A stretch of 64,000 bases of DNA from Haliscomenobacter sp965225875 (GCF_965225875.1 NZ_CBDDBS010000001.1:62001-126000); one strand, 5' to 3'; counted from the first letter of the stretch, positions 1 through 9,679 are shown. Numbers and translations are program-made. Notes: generated by a model not told the origin, from the sequence alone.

Positions 1-2
1 CC

Positions 3-1856
3 ACTGCCCCAATTTTTTACAGTACTAGCGCCCCTGGCATATACTACCAACCTCAGGCATTTGCACTGTCCAACCCTTTGGGCATCTTGAATTTGCAAAA
101 TTTTGAAGACACCCATCAAACCATTACCTCCGGGTTAAATCTGGAACTGGCCCTGTTGAAAGGCATCAAGGCCAAAGTGCAGGGTGCTTTTCAACACAAT
201 GAAGATGGCTATGGCGCCGTAATCGCCAATCAGGGAATTCTCGGAACTCAAGCCGCCGTAAGTTGGGAAGAACGTAAATTGAGCCATTGGTTCACGGATG
301 CTCAATTACAGGGCGATTGGACCTGGGGCAAACACCGCGTCCAGACCCAATTGGGATATACCTATCAACGTTGGGAGGGTAGAGGAACCCTGCGACAAGA
401 TTCAATAGTGGGACAAAATCTGCCTACTTATCGCTACCTCATTGATTTTGCAGGAAATCAGGATGAAATCATTGAAGACCCTTACCGGGAAAGTGACGAA
501 TTGCCTGCGGTTTATTGGCAAGGGCTATACAGTTTGAATGAGCGCTGGTACGCCAGTGCCAGCGTGCGAAGGGAAGGGTTTACTCGTTTGGGAGAAGAAA
601 AATGGATGATTTACCCTGCGTTCAAATTAGGTGGCTACCTCTTTTCTCCCAATGAAAAACAACACTACCTGAAATTGCAATTTGGCTATGGCCTTACCGG
701 GAATATTCCGCCCAAGACCTATGCCACTGAAATGATAATTGTGCCCGGAGACCCCATTTACAGCAATGGTGTATTTAAACCCGGCATTCGTTATCCTTAT
801 GTCCCCAATCCTGATCTGCGCGCTGAACTGCGCAAAGAACTCAATGTAGGGTTGGACTTTGCTTTACTCAACAATCGCCTGCAAGGCCAAGTCCAGGTAT
901 ACCAAAGCCGTTCTTCTGAGTTGCTCTGGCTATATCGAACTTCTGAAACCAACGGATTCTCCAATGTGTATTTCGAAAATACCATGGCCTTAAAGAATCA
1001 AGGCGTAGAGGTACAGCTGAATTTTTCCGCAATCCAAACCAACAACCTGAGCTGGGAAAGCAACCTGAATCTGGCGCATAATCGAACTACGCTGGACTCT
1101 CCTTTCCCCAGTGCTAGTGTTCAAGGTAATCCCAATCGGCTATTGGTGGGCAATCCAGGGTCTCCGGGTTTTTGTTGCGGCTACCTGCAATTGCTCGAAA
1201 CCGGGAAACCAATCGGGCAGTTCTATACCTACCGCAGTGAAGGTATTGATGCCCAAGGACAATGGAAAACTGTTGACGTCAATGGCGATGGTCAAATCAA
1301 TGAATCGACCGATCGCCAAATCACGGGCAATGCTCAACCCGATCTGACTTTGGGCTGGGACAACACCCTAAAGTGGAAACAATTTACCCTCAATGTATTT
1401 TGGCGAGGTGCTCTTGGGCATGACCTGCTCAATGCCTTTAACCTATTTTACGGCAATCCATCACATTTAAAAAACAACCGGGGCTATAGCATTCCCCAAG
1501 TCGCATTAAGTTCCAAGTTTGCCCAATTGAGAAGCAACACAACCCCTATTTCTGATTATTTTGTTGAAAATGTATCGTTTATGCGCCTGGACAATCTGAG
1601 CATTGCCTACGGTTTCCCACAAAAACCGCAAAAAAAATTCAACCTTAAGCTATACCTGAGTGCGCAAAATTTGTTGACCATCAGCTCATTTACCGGCAAT
1701 GACCCGGAACTGCGCCTGAGCAATATTCAAGAATCCTTAATCCCCGGAATTGTTAATCCAAACTATTGGGGGGTGTCTCGCGATTTGAATGAGTTAGACC
1801 GCGGTCGTTACCCAATTACCCAAACTTTATTATTTGGTGCTGTCCTAAAATTATAA
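3..1856 (+). CDS. SusC/RagA-type TonB-linked outer-membrane receptor (C-terminal part; runs off left edge)
   Basis: The frame is open from base 3 with no start codon, so this is the C-terminal ~617 residues of a longer gene; the first possible start (TTG at 78) is inside the barrel and is not a real start. It is a beta-barrel: alternating aromatic/polar strands, a SusC-like segment VPNPDLRAELRKELNVGLDF, a DVNGDGQIN calcium-loop-like insertion, and a last strand reading RYPITQTLLFGAVLKL that ends the protein in a hydrophobic residue, as in the family. SusC proteins import oligosaccharides or peptides through the outer membrane with TonB energy and normally pair with a SusD lipoprotein. No susD follows; the next gene is a VCBS lipoprotein. 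Family assignment is firm, substrate unknown. Confidence 0.85.
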   Translation, partial: TAPIFYSTSAPGIYYQPQAFALSNPLGILNLQNFEDTHQTITSGLNLELALLKGIKAKVQGAFQHNEDGYGAVIANQGILGTQAAVSWEERKLSHWFTDAQLQGDWTWGKHRVQTQLGYTYQRWEGRGTLRQDSIVGQNLPTYRYLIDFAGNQDEIIEDPYRESDELPAVYWQGLYSLNERWYASASVRREGFTRLGEEKWMIYPAFKLGGYLFSPNEKQHYLKLQFGYGLTGNIPPKTYATEMIIVPGDPIYSNGVFKPGIRYPYVPNPDLRAELRKELNVGLDFALLNNRLQGQVQVYQSRSSELLWLYRTSETNGFSNVYFENTMALKNQGVEVQLNFSAIQTNNLSWESNLNLAHNRTTLDSPFPSASVQGNPNRLLVGNPGSPGFCCGYLQLLETGKPIGQFYTYRSEGIDAQGQWKTVDVNGDGQINESTDRQITGNAQPDLTLGWDNTLKWKQFTLNVFWRGALGHDLLNAFNLFYGNPSHLKNNRGYSIPQVALSSKFAQLRSNTTPISDYFVENVSFMRLDNLSIAYGFPQKPQKKFNLKLYLSAQNLLTISSFTGNDPELRLSNIQESLIPGIVNPNYWGVSRDLNELDRGRYPITQTLLFGAVLKL

Positions 1857-1873
1857 CCAGCGACTAAACCTTA

Positions 1874-1881
1874 TATCTTTG
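1874..1881 (+). promoter_or_regulatory. Bacteroidota-type -7 promoter box
   Basis: TATCTTTG matches the Bacteroidota -7 consensus TAnnTTTG and lies 22 bases before the ATG at 1904, in the gap after the receptor gene. No convincing -33 TTG is seen at the usual spacing. It suggests that the VCBS lipoprotein gene can be transcribed separately. Confidence 0.5.
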
Positions 1882-1903
1882 TAGTTCAAAAGGATTGACC
1901 ATT

Positions 1904-4900
1904 ATGCTGTTTGTGCAACCAAAAGGCCATCTATTGCTGTATCTGTGCCTCTGCTGTGTAGTTTTTTCGTGTCAAAAATCGACTAATCATACACTTTTTA
2001 AAACTGTTCCCGCCGCTCAGTCCAGCATTGACTTTGCCAATACCCTGCATGAAACAGAAGATTTCAACATCATCGAATACCTCTACTACTACAACGGTGG
2101 CGGAGTAGCCACGGGTGACCTCAATGGCGATCAACTGCCCGACTTGTTTTTTACCGCCAATCAGGGCGAAAATAAATTGTACTTCAACCGTGGCGGGCTA
2201 AAATTCAAAGACGTTTCCAAGGAGGCTGGAATTCAGCAAAATGGAGGCTGGTCAACCGGTGTCACCATGGCCGACGTCAATGGCGACGGAGCTCTGGACA
2301 TTTACGTATGCCAGGTGGGAGAATACAAAACCCTCCGTGGACGCAACCAATTGTACATCAACGACGGCAAAGGGAAATTCAGCGAGCAAGCCGCCCAATA
2401 TGGCCTCGACTTTGTCGGTTTTTCCACTCAAGCTGCTTTTTTTGACTACGACCGCGATGGTGATCTTGACTGCTATCTGCTCAACCATTCCATCCACGAC
2501 GCCGAAAACTACAACCGTGCCACCATCCGCAGCAAGCGCGACGAACGATCCGGCGATCGTTTGTACCGCAACAATGGCGATCGTTTTGAAGACGTCAGCG
2601 CCAGTGCAGGCATTTACGGCAGTAAAATTGGCTTTGGACTCGGTATCGCCATAGGTGACCTCAACAACGACACTTGGCCCGACATCTACGTGTCCAACGA
2701 TTTTCATGAAAACGACTACCTGTATTTCAATCAGGGCGATGGCACTTTTCAGGAAGCGGTGGCACAATCCATGGGCCATACCAGTACCTTTTCGATGGGC
2801 AATGACCTGGCTGATATCAACAACGATGGCTGGATGGACCTGGTCACGATGGACATGAAAGCCAACGACGAGCGCATCAACAAAAGCTCCGTAGGCGCCG
2901 ACCCTTACAACATCTTTCAGGCCAAACTCAACTACGGCTATCATTTCCAATACCCCCGCAACATGTTGCAGCTCAATCGTGGCGTGGTTCCGGGTCAGCA
3001 ACATCCGGGGTTTTCAGAAATTGGCCAACTGGCGGGTATCAATGCCAGTGATTGGAGTTGGGCACCCTTACTCGCTGATTTTGACAACGATGGTTGGAAA
3101 GACCTCTTCATTGGCAACGGCATCTGGCGGCGGCCCAACGACCTGGATTACCTCAAGTTCAGCTCCAACAGCAGCGTTCAACAATCAGCACCTGACCTGG
3201 CCCTGGTAGAAAAAATGCCTTTTGGCAAAGTTGCCAACTTCGCCTACCGCAACCTGGGCGATTTACAATTTGACGATGTTTCCGCAGCCTGGGGGCTCAA
3301 TTTTACAGGTTGTTCCAATGGGGCCGCCTATGCCGACCTCGATCAGGACGGCGACCTGGACCTGGTGCTGAACAACCTGAATGAAACTGCCAGCCTCTAC
3401 GAAAATACAGCGCAAAGCCAAGCGGATCAGCATTGGTTAAGCATCCGTTTACAAATGCCAGGGAAAAATCCCTTTGGCTTTGGTACTCGCGTCCGCATTG
3501 TCGCGGATGGCAAAGAACAAATCCAGGAACTGTACAGTACCCGGGGATTTCAATCTGCGGTGGAGCCAATCCTGCATTTTGGACTGGGCAAAGCCAGCAA
3601 GGTGGAAATCCTGGAACTGCACTGGCCAAATGGTAAGGTGCAAGAGCTGCGCAATGTCAAAGCCGATCAGCAATTAAAAATCGCCTATCAGCAGGTAAAA
3701 GACGCCACGATTCCTTCTGTTCGAGTTAATTTTTTAAAGGAAATTGCCACCCAACTGGGCCTGAACTATCACCACGTTGAAAATGAGCACATCGACTTCG
3801 ACCACGAGCAACTCATGCCCCACATGCTGTCGGCCCAAGGCCCTGCGATGGCCGTAGGGGACGTAGATGGCAATGGATTGGAAGATGTATTGATGGCTGG
3901 GCGTGGGGTGTTTTTGTACAAACAGATCAGTGCCGGAAAATTTACAGGGCAAAATTTGGCCATTGATTCCACCCAGGAAATGGTGGATGCAGCGTTTTTT
4001 GACGCCGATCAGGATGGAGATTTAGATGTATACCTAGTCACTGGTGGGCATCAATATTCGGGCAAAAATGCGGCTCTCCTGGACGTTCTGCTATTCAATG
4101 ATGGCAAAGGTAAATTTTCACAGGACGTTTTTGCCTTGCCACTGGATTATGCCGATGGTTCTTGTGTGGTGCCCTTTGATTTTAATGGCGATGGTGCCCT
4201 GGATTTATTCGTGGGCAGCCGCTCTATTTTTCCTTCCTACGGTTTGGTACCAGATAGCCATTTGTACCAAAACGACGGCAAAGGCCACTTCAAGGACGTG
4301 ACGGCTCAGGTAGCTCCGGAACTGCAAAAAATTGGCATGGTGAGCGATGCTTGTATTGTCGAACAAAACGATGGACTACAATTGGTAGTTGTTGGAGAAT
4401 GGATGCCCGTTTGTATTTTTTCCATTCAAAAAGGGCAATTCAAACTGAATCAAATCCCCAATTCCGAAGGTTGGTGGAATACAGTAACGACAGTGGATTA
4501 TGATCAGGATGGGAAAAAAGACCTGCTGCTGGGCAACCTGGGCTTAAATGCCGAATTAAAAGCCTCGCCCGAGCTTCCCGTGGAGTTATACGTCAAAGAT
4601 TTTGATCAAAACTACCAAACTGACCCCATCCTCACTTATTACAAACAAGGGCGCAGGTACACCTACGTCAGCAAGGATGAACTGACCAGCCAATTGAACA
4701 TCCTGAAAAAACAGTTTTTGGAATACCGTCCTTTTGCGGAATGTGGCTTTGAACAGGTGTTTACCGCTGAAATGTTGAAGGGAGCGACCCATCATCGGGC
4801 GGTCAATTTTGCTTCCTCTTGGGGCAAATACCAGGGCAAGGGGCAATACAGCCTAGCCGCCCTGCCGATCGAAACCCAGTTGGCGCCGATTTTTAACTTT

Positions 4901-5167
4901 ACCCAAACGGACCTCAATGGCGATGGTCAAAATGAAATCTTGAGTGTAGGCAACTGGTACGGCATTCGGCCCGGCCTGGGGCGATATGATGCGGATTATG
5001 GCTGCGTGCTCATCCGCAAGGGGAAATCCTGGACGGCCATGAGCCCGGCCCAAAGTGGTTTCTGGGTAAATGGCCAGGGGCGAAAACTGACTACGCTCAA
5101 AGATGGAACCGTTTTGATTGCCAGGAACAACCTGGGGGTAATGTCCTGGAGGAAAACAAACAAGTAA
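1904..5167 (+). CDS. VCBS/FG-GAP repeat lipoprotein with ASPIC/UnbV domain (CRTAC1-like)
   Basis: About 1087 residues. The ATG at 1904 is preferred over an upstream TTG at 1895 because it opens directly into a lipoprotein signal peptide with lipobox VFSC (Cys23). The body is two beta-propeller halves made of FG-GAP/VCBS units with calcium-binding loops such as DLNGDQLPD, DVNGDGALD, DYDRDGDLD and DFNGDGALD. Between them, about residues 520-595, sits an ASPIC/UnbV domain (GFGTRVRIV ... GLGKASKVEILELHWPNGKV). In Bacteroidota such ~1100-residue proteins are commonly encoded beside SusC/SusD receptors and are thought to be surface-exposed binding proteins. Here it directly follows the SusC-like gene, so a role as its surface partner is plausible but inferred. 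Confidence 0.85.
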   Translation: MLFVQPKGHLLLYLCLCCVVFSCQKSTNHTLFKTVPAAQSSIDFANTLHETEDFNIIEYLYYYNGGGVATGDLNGDQLPDLFFTANQGENKLYFNRGGLKFKDVSKEAGIQQNGGWSTGVTMADVNGDGALDIYVCQVGEYKTLRGRNQLYINDGKGKFSEQAAQYGLDFVGFSTQAAFFDYDRDGDLDCYLLNHSIHDAENYNRATIRSKRDERSGDRLYRNNGDRFEDVSASAGIYGSKIGFGLGIAIGDLNNDTWPDIYVSNDFHENDYLYFNQGDGTFQEAVAQSMGHTSTFSMGNDLADINNDGWMDLVTMDMKANDERINKSSVGADPYNIFQAKLNYGYHFQYPRNMLQLNRGVVPGQQHPGFSEIGQLAGINASDWSWAPLLADFDNDGWKDLFIGNGIWRRPNDLDYLKFSSNSSVQQSAPDLALVEKMPFGKVANFAYRNLGDLQFDDVSAAWGLNFTGCSNGAAYADLDQDGDLDLVLNNLNETASLYENTAQSQADQHWLSIRLQMPGKNPFGFGTRVRIVADGKEQIQELYSTRGFQSAVEPILHFGLGKASKVEILELHWPNGKVQELRNVKADQQLKIAYQQVKDATIPSVRVNFLKEIATQLGLNYHHVENEHIDFDHEQLMPHMLSAQGPAMAVGDVDGNGLEDVLMAGRGVFLYKQISAGKFTGQNLAIDSTQEMVDAAFFDADQDGDLDVYLVTGGHQYSGKNAALLDVLLFNDGKGKFSQDVFALPLDYADGSCVVPFDFNGDGALDLFVGSRSIFPSYGLVPDSHLYQNDGKGHFKDVTAQVAPELQKIGMVSDACIVEQNDGLQLVVVGEWMPVCIFSIQKGQFKLNQIPNSEGWWNTVTTVDYDQDGKKDLLLGNLGLNAELKASPELPVELYVKDFDQNYQTDPILTYYKQGRRYTYVSKDELTSQLNILKKQFLEYRPFAECGFEQVFTAEMLKGATHHRAVNFASSWGKYQGKGQYSLAALPIETQLAPIFNFTQTDLNGDGQNEILSVGNWYGIRPGLGRYDADYGCVLIRKGKSWTAMSPAQSGFWVNGQGRKLTTLKDGTVLIARNNLGVMSWRKTNK

Positions 5168-5185
5168 ATTCACTCTAAGTTGGTT

Positions 5186-5254
5186 CTTTAGTGTCTTAGG
5201 TTTCTTAGGTGGTAAAAAACTCTTCTCTCTGCATATTTCCTTTTTACCCCTAAA
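5186..5254. repeat. Degenerate copy of the CCTTAGGT-type palindrome
   Basis: Just after the VCBS gene stop. The left half (TTAGTGTCTTAGGTTTCTTA, then GGTGGTAAAAAA) matches the left arm of the perfect palindrome at 6383-6456 and the one at 54784-54880. The right half is eroded to TTTTTACCCCTAA. It is the weakest of three copies. Confidence 0.55.
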
Positions 5255-5335
5255 AGGGTGAATTTTATCCTATATTATTGTCCTAATATTGCTGCCGATC
5301 ACCACCGATTCGAGCAGCATTCAATTGCTTTAACC

Positions 5336-6343
5336 ATGTATGTCAAAACCAAACATTATCTGTTGCTGCTCGGCTGTATCCTGTCCATTTTCAGCGCTGC
5401 GCAAAGTGTGCAAGTACTCAGTGCCGGCACCAAAAGTTCTTTCCGAGGCTTAAGTGTAGTCGACGACCAAACGCTCTGGGTAAGTGGTAGCGCGGGTACG
5501 GTAGGCCGTTCCATTGATGGGGGCAAAAGTTGGCAATGGCTGAGTGTCAAAGGTTACGAAAAAACCGACTTCCGCGACATTGAAGCTTTTGATGCACAAA
5601 CTGCCATCATCATGGGCATTGCTTCGCCCGCCTACATCCTCAAAACCACTGACGCGGGACTAAATTGGACCAAGGTTTACGAAAATCGCGATACTTCTAT
5701 GTTCCTCGACGCCATGGATTTTGTAGACCCTCAGCACGGCATTGTTATTGGCGACCCACTCCAAGGTCGGGTGTTTATGGCCAAAACAGCCGATGGCGGC
5801 AATAGTTGGCAAGAAGTACCCCTGAATGAACGACCAGCAGTAGCCACAGGAGAAGCCTTTTTTGCCAGCAGTGGCACCAATATTCGCCTATACAGCCCTA
5901 ATGAATACGCCTTGGCCAGCGGGGGGAAACAAGCCAACTTGTTTTTGTCAGGCAAAAAAACGAACCTCCCTTTGATCCAGGGAAAAGAAACTACTGGTTC
6001 CAATTCCATCGCGCTCAAAGGCAAAAAGACGCTCATGGTAGTCGGCGGGGATTTTATGACCAAGGATTCTACGACGCTCAATTGCTTCATTTCCACCAAC
6101 GGGGGCAAAACATTTACCGCCCCGAAAAACGGCCCGCATGGCTATCGCAGTTGTGTGGAGTATTTGGGGCAAAAAAGCTGGATCGCCTGCGGCCTGAATG
6201 GGGTGGATATTACGAGCGATGAGGGCAAAAACTGGTCCTGGATCAGCAAGGAAAGTTTTCACGTTTGTCGCAAGGCCAAAAATGGAAGCGCGGTTTATTT
6301 CGCTGGTGGTGGTGGCCGAATTGGTAAATTGATCAGTAATTAA
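5336..6343 (+). CDS. YCF48/BNR-repeat beta-propeller protein, secreted
   Basis: 335 residues from the ATG at 5336. A longer open frame starts at 5258 without an ATG and its first 26 residues look non-coding, whereas 5336 opens straight into a signal peptide (KHYLLLLGCILSIFSAAQS). The mature part consists of Asp-box-like blades: SIDGGKSWQW, KTTDAGLNWTKV, KTADGGNSWQEV, STNGGKTF and TSDEGKNWSW. This is the signature of the YCF48/photosystem-II-assembly-like and sialidase-like propeller group. In Bacteroidota these are exported proteins of unknown ligand, often labelled oxidoreductase or glycosyl hydrolase by transfer. No catalytic residues can be named, so I call only the fold and export. Confidence 0.75.
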   Translation: MYVKTKHYLLLLGCILSIFSAAQSVQVLSAGTKSSFRGLSVVDDQTLWVSGSAGTVGRSIDGGKSWQWLSVKGYEKTDFRDIEAFDAQTAIIMGIASPAYILKTTDAGLNWTKVYENRDTSMFLDAMDFVDPQHGIVIGDPLQGRVFMAKTADGGNSWQEVPLNERPAVATGEAFFASSGTNIRLYSPNEYALASGGKQANLFLSGKKTNLPLIQGKETTGSNSIALKGKKTLMVVGGDFMTKDSTTLNCFISTNGGKTFTAPKNGPHGYRSCVEYLGQKSWIACGLNGVDITSDEGKNWSWISKESFHVCRKAKNGSAVYFAGGGGRIGKLISN

Positions 6344-6382
6344 ACCCTGGGCTGGGCACTTCAAGCCTTTAGTGTTTCTTTA

Positions 6383-6456
6383 GTGCCTTAGGTTTTTTAG
6401 GTGGTGAAAAAATGTGCCGCTCGCTGTTTTTTCACCACCTAAAAAACCTAAGGCAC
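6383..6456. repeat. Perfect 30-bp-arm palindrome (CCTTAGGT family)
   Basis: Arms 6383-6412 and 6427-6456 are perfect 30-bp reverse complements (GTGCCTTAGGTTTTTTAGGT..., ending in six A) around a 14-base loop. Imperfect pairing continues outward. It lies between the propeller gene and the next receptor. The T-rich right arm could act as a transcription terminator, but the same sequence recurs at 54784-54880, so it is a dispersed element. Confidence 0.85.
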
Positions 6457-6517
6457 CAAAGGAATCACCTAAGCTGCGAATGCACTTAATCTTTTACACT
6501 CACGAAAATCTAAACAC

Positions 6518-8938
6518 ATGCGCGGGTACGGAATTGCCATTTTGCTGAGTCTTTTAGTAGCCACTGCTTGGGCACAAATAGCAACAGATCTGCCTTTTGA
6601 GCTGAAGGTTTTGGATGAAAAACAAGCTCCCTTGATCGGCGCTACTGTGGAATTGCTCAGCGGCAACTCCCCTACCCCTCTGCAAATGGCGGTGAGTGAC
6701 GAGCGCGGCCTCATCAATTTTACCCTAAAAGCCAACACGACCTATAGCCTCAAAATCCGCTACGTCGGGTACACCGAACTCATTACCGAGCTCAAGCCCG
6801 AAACTGTGTCGACCCAAAAACTGAGCCTCAACCTGCAACCCGATAGCAAAACCCTGGAGGGCGTCACCGTATCGGGCCGCAAAGCGCTCATACAACGACT
6901 ACAGGGCAAAACCATCGTCAATGTAGACGCCTCAGTAACCAATGCTGGAACCACCGTACTCGAAGTATTGGAAAAATCGCCCGGCGTGATGGTCGATCGC
7001 AACGGAGGCCTTAGCTTGATGGGTAAAACAGGAGTTTTGGTGATGATCGATGATAAACCCACGTACCTGGGTGGGGCGGAATTGACCAATCTTTTGAGCG
7101 GCATGAGTTCCACCCAGGTCGACCAAATCGAGCTAATCACCAACCCCTCCGCCAAATACGACGCCAGTGGCAATGCTGGCATCATCAACATCAAGACCAA
7201 AAAGAACAAACAAAAGGGTTTCAATGGCACCCTGACCACTTCCTACGGCCAAGGCTATTACCCCAAAAGCAACAACAGCCTGGCCTTCAACTACCGCAAC
7301 AGGCGCTTCAACAGCTACCTGACTTACAGTAGCAACTTCAACCGGAACTACACCCGCCTCTACGCCCTGCGGGAATACTTCAACCAAAATGACCAATTGG
7401 AATCCCGTCTGGATCAACCGACTCTCCTGGTCAACCAAAGTTTCAACAACACCCTGAAAACCGGTTTTGACTATTATCTTTCAGACAAAACGACCCTTGG
7501 CCTTGGCCTGACTGGCATCACCAACCGCCGCAAAGGCAGTGGCAACGCCCGGGTGGCCTGGGAAACCCCGCTTGGACAAATCGATTCGAGCATTGCCACC
7601 CAAAGCAGCAGTTCAGGTTGGTTCAAATCGGGTGGGTTCAATGTATACGGCAAACACAATTTCAGCAAAACCCAACAGTTATCCATTGATTTTGACTGGC
7701 TCAAGTACGACATCGACAACAGCCAGTTGTTCCTCAATTCCTTCCTGGCCGCCGGTGGCTACAACGAAGGTGCACGTGGCTACTTGCCATCCCTCTTGGA
7801 AATTGCCTCTATAAAAGTGGATTACAGTTGGCAAATCAACGACAATGGCAAATGGGAAGCGGGGTATAAAAACTCCAATATCGACACCGACAATACCGCC
7901 GATTATGAGATTGGAAATGGTGCGAACTGGTACCAGGATTACGGCAAAACCAACCGCTTCCTGTACAAAGAAAACATCCACGCCCTGTACAGCAGCTACG
8001 AGCAAAAACTGGATCGTTTGTCCTTTCAAGTTGGATTGCGTTACGAACGCACCAATTACGACGCGCACCAGTTGGGCAATGTGGAGCGCCCGGATTCGGC
8101 CTTTTCGCGCAAATACGCTGGATTTTTTCCATCCGGCTACCTGTCTTACCAACTGGATTCCTCCAATGTATTGACCCTCACCGCAGGGCGCCGCCTGGAT
8201 CGGCCCGCCTTCCAACACCTCAACCCCTTTGTCAACATCCTCAACAAATACACCTATGAACGGGGCAATCCTTTTTTCCAGCCCCAATACACCTGGAATC
8301 TGGAGTTGAGCCACCAATACAAAGACTTCCTCACCACGGCGGTATCGTATGGCATCATCCGCAATTATTTTTCCCAACTCTTCTTGTCCGAAGGGGAAGA
8401 CATCCTGATTTATACGCGGGGCAATGTGGGTAAAATGTACAACCTGGGCCTGTCCGTCGCCGCCAATTTTTCACCCGCCAAATGGTGGTCTTTCAATGGC
8501 CAGGTGATTTTTAACCAAAAAACGTTCAACGGTTTTCAGGGCAACGACTATCGTTCTTCCGTCGCCCAACTCAATTTCAGCATCAACAACCAGTTTCAAT
8601 TGGGCAAGGTGTACAGTGGCGAAATTTCGGGAGCCTACACCACCCGTTCGCGCAACGACATCCAGGAACTCGTTTACGATTCCGGGCAATTGTCTTTTGG
8701 GGTATCCCGACCAGTGCTGAAAAAACAGGGCACACTTAAACTCAGCGTCAGGGATCTTTTGCATACCCGGATCATGGAAGGTTTGACCGATTTCCCGGAT
8801 GCGGAGGAGTATTTTATCATCCACTGGGATACGCGGGTCGTGAACCTCGCTTTTTCCTATCGTTTTGGAAAGCCCCTAAAGTCGGCACGACGGAACGGTG
8901 GTGCAGCGAGTGATGAGATGGAGCGGGTGGGGAATTAG
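6518..8938 (+). CDS. TonB-dependent receptor-like outer-membrane beta-barrel family protein
   Basis: 806 residues starting at ATG 6518 with a signal peptide ending in ATAWAQ. Order: carboxypeptidase-regulatory-like Ig domain (about 28-115; KVLDEKQAPLIGATVELL ... LKIRYVGYTEL), a plug-like segment (about 118-230; VLEVLEKSPGVMVDRNG, then VDQIELITNPSAKYDASGNA followed by GIINIKTKKN), then a large barrel of the OMP_b-brl_3 type. No distinct TonB box is obvious. Members are TonB-linked transporters of unknown substrate in Bacteroidota. A paralogue with the same order lies at 38887-41271. A strong terminator follows the stop codon. Confidence 0.85.
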   Translation: MRGYGIAILLSLLVATAWAQIATDLPFELKVLDEKQAPLIGATVELLSGNSPTPLQMAVSDERGLINFTLKANTTYSLKIRYVGYTELITELKPETVSTQKLSLNLQPDSKTLEGVTVSGRKALIQRLQGKTIVNVDASVTNAGTTVLEVLEKSPGVMVDRNGGLSLMGKTGVLVMIDDKPTYLGGAELTNLLSGMSSTQVDQIELITNPSAKYDASGNAGIINIKTKKNKQKGFNGTLTTSYGQGYYPKSNNSLAFNYRNRRFNSYLTYSSNFNRNYTRLYALREYFNQNDQLESRLDQPTLLVNQSFNNTLKTGFDYYLSDKTTLGLGLTGITNRRKGSGNARVAWETPLGQIDSSIATQSSSSGWFKSGGFNVYGKHNFSKTQQLSIDFDWLKYDIDNSQLFLNSFLAAGGYNEGARGYLPSLLEIASIKVDYSWQINDNGKWEAGYKNSNIDTDNTADYEIGNGANWYQDYGKTNRFLYKENIHALYSSYEQKLDRLSFQVGLRYERTNYDAHQLGNVERPDSAFSRKYAGFFPSGYLSYQLDSSNVLTLTAGRRLDRPAFQHLNPFVNILNKYTYERGNPFFQPQYTWNLELSHQYKDFLTTAVSYGIIRNYFSQLFLSEGEDILIYTRGNVGKMYNLGLSVAANFSPAKWWSFNGQVIFNQKTFNGFQGNDYRSSVAQLNFSINNQFQLGKVYSGEISGAYTTRSRNDIQELVYDSGQLSFGVSRPVLKKQGTLKLSVRDLLHTRIMEGLTDFPDAEEYFIIHWDTRVVNLAFSYRFGKPLKSARRNGGAASDEMERVGN

Positions 8939-8965
8939 CATTTTACAAGCTTCTCGATAAGGCCC

Positions 8966-9013
8966 AAAGCCCTGACTATGCACATTTTAGCATAGTCAGG
9001 GCTTTTCTTTTTA
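8966..9013 (+). terminator. Rho-independent terminator after the receptor gene
   Basis: A perfect 16-bp stem (AAAGCCCTGACTATGC, 8966-8981, with 8990-9005) around an 8-base loop, followed by TTTTCTTTTT. The stem also begins with A residues, so it may work in both directions. Confidence 0.9.
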
Positions 9014-9077
9014 AACAATTCCCTTGCAAATTAAGCGTTGATAATAAAAACATCAATAACAATAAAAAATAACGACA

Positions 9078-9521
9078 ATGAAAAGAAGCTTCCTTCCATT
9101 TGTACTATTGTTATTTGTAACAGCTTGCTCAACTCAAAAAGGAGTTGTAGTCAACAAACCGAAATTATTGGACGAAAACACATTTGTAATTACCGAAATC
9201 TCGACCGACCCTAGTTATGGCTTTACTGAGAAAAATCCGATTAAAGTTGGAGGGGTAGAAGCGAAACAAGGCCCCGTAAATGAAAGAAGATTTTTAAATG
9301 CATTGGCCGGTCCAAATGGAGAACAAATTTCATATCGCCGCGCAGGGAGTTGTTGTCATTTCAAAACCCCAAATGGATTAATGGGCTCTGGCTTGTTAGA
9401 TCGTTATCGGGTTACCTGGGAAGGGTCAAAAGATACTTTGTCCATCTTCATCAATATGTACGATTACGGGACTTTGCAAGCGCCAAAAGGTTTTCGGATT
9501 AAAAACAAAACAATGATGTGA
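9078..9521 (+). CDS. Small conserved-type lipoprotein of unknown function
   Basis: 147 residues from ATG 9078, with a lipoprotein signal peptide (LLFVTACSTQKG; lipobox VTAC, Cys17). The mature part carries NPIKVGG, RRFLNALAGPNGEQISYRR and GSCCHFKTPNG, and ends in basic residues. I recall similar short proteins in Flavobacteriia sometimes carrying an enzyme name transferred in error (2-dehydro-3-deoxyphosphooctonate aldolase); nothing aldolase-like is visible at this size. The adjacent CysCys could be a redox or metal site. Base composition (AT-rich) differs from its GC-richer neighbours. It stands alone between two terminator/palindrome regions. Confidence 0.7.
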   Translation: MKRSFLPFVLLLFVTACSTQKGVVVNKPKLLDENTFVITEISTDPSYGFTEKNPIKVGGVEAKQGPVNERRFLNALAGPNGEQISYRRAGSCCHFKTPNGLMGSGLLDRYRVTWEGSKDTLSIFINMYDYGTLQAPKGFRIKNKTMM

Positions 9522-9527
9522 GTTGTC

Positions 9528-9635
9528 AATGCTAGTCTCTTCGGTGGTCATTCCTTCCATACCATCAAAACCATAGCGGAGTTGATCGCGCTGGTTTTGG
9601 TTGCCTGGACGATTATTTGGAAAAGCCCGGCTTAG
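9528..9635 (+). pseudogene. Possible remnant: C-terminal membrane segment of a lost gene
   Basis: An open stretch of 35 codons ending in TAG at 9633 reads as a plausible protein tail: a Gly-Gly-His motif, then a hydrophobic helix (ELIALVLVAWTIIW) and KSPA. It has no in-frame ATG and is preceded by the stop of the lipoprotein gene. It looks like the end of a decayed membrane protein, but the open stretch is short enough to be chance. Confidence 0.3.
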
Positions 9636-9679
9636 ACAAAGGGCCGATCAGTTCTGGATTAGAAAGTAGGGTATGGATC

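Noticed and set aside
2252..3004. 250-codon minus-strand frame
   Set aside because: Antisense to the VCBS lipoprotein; hydrophobic composition comes from reversed calcium-loop codons.
7679..8377. 232-codon minus-strand frame
   Set aside because: Antisense to the receptor barrel; valine-rich composition and no motifs.
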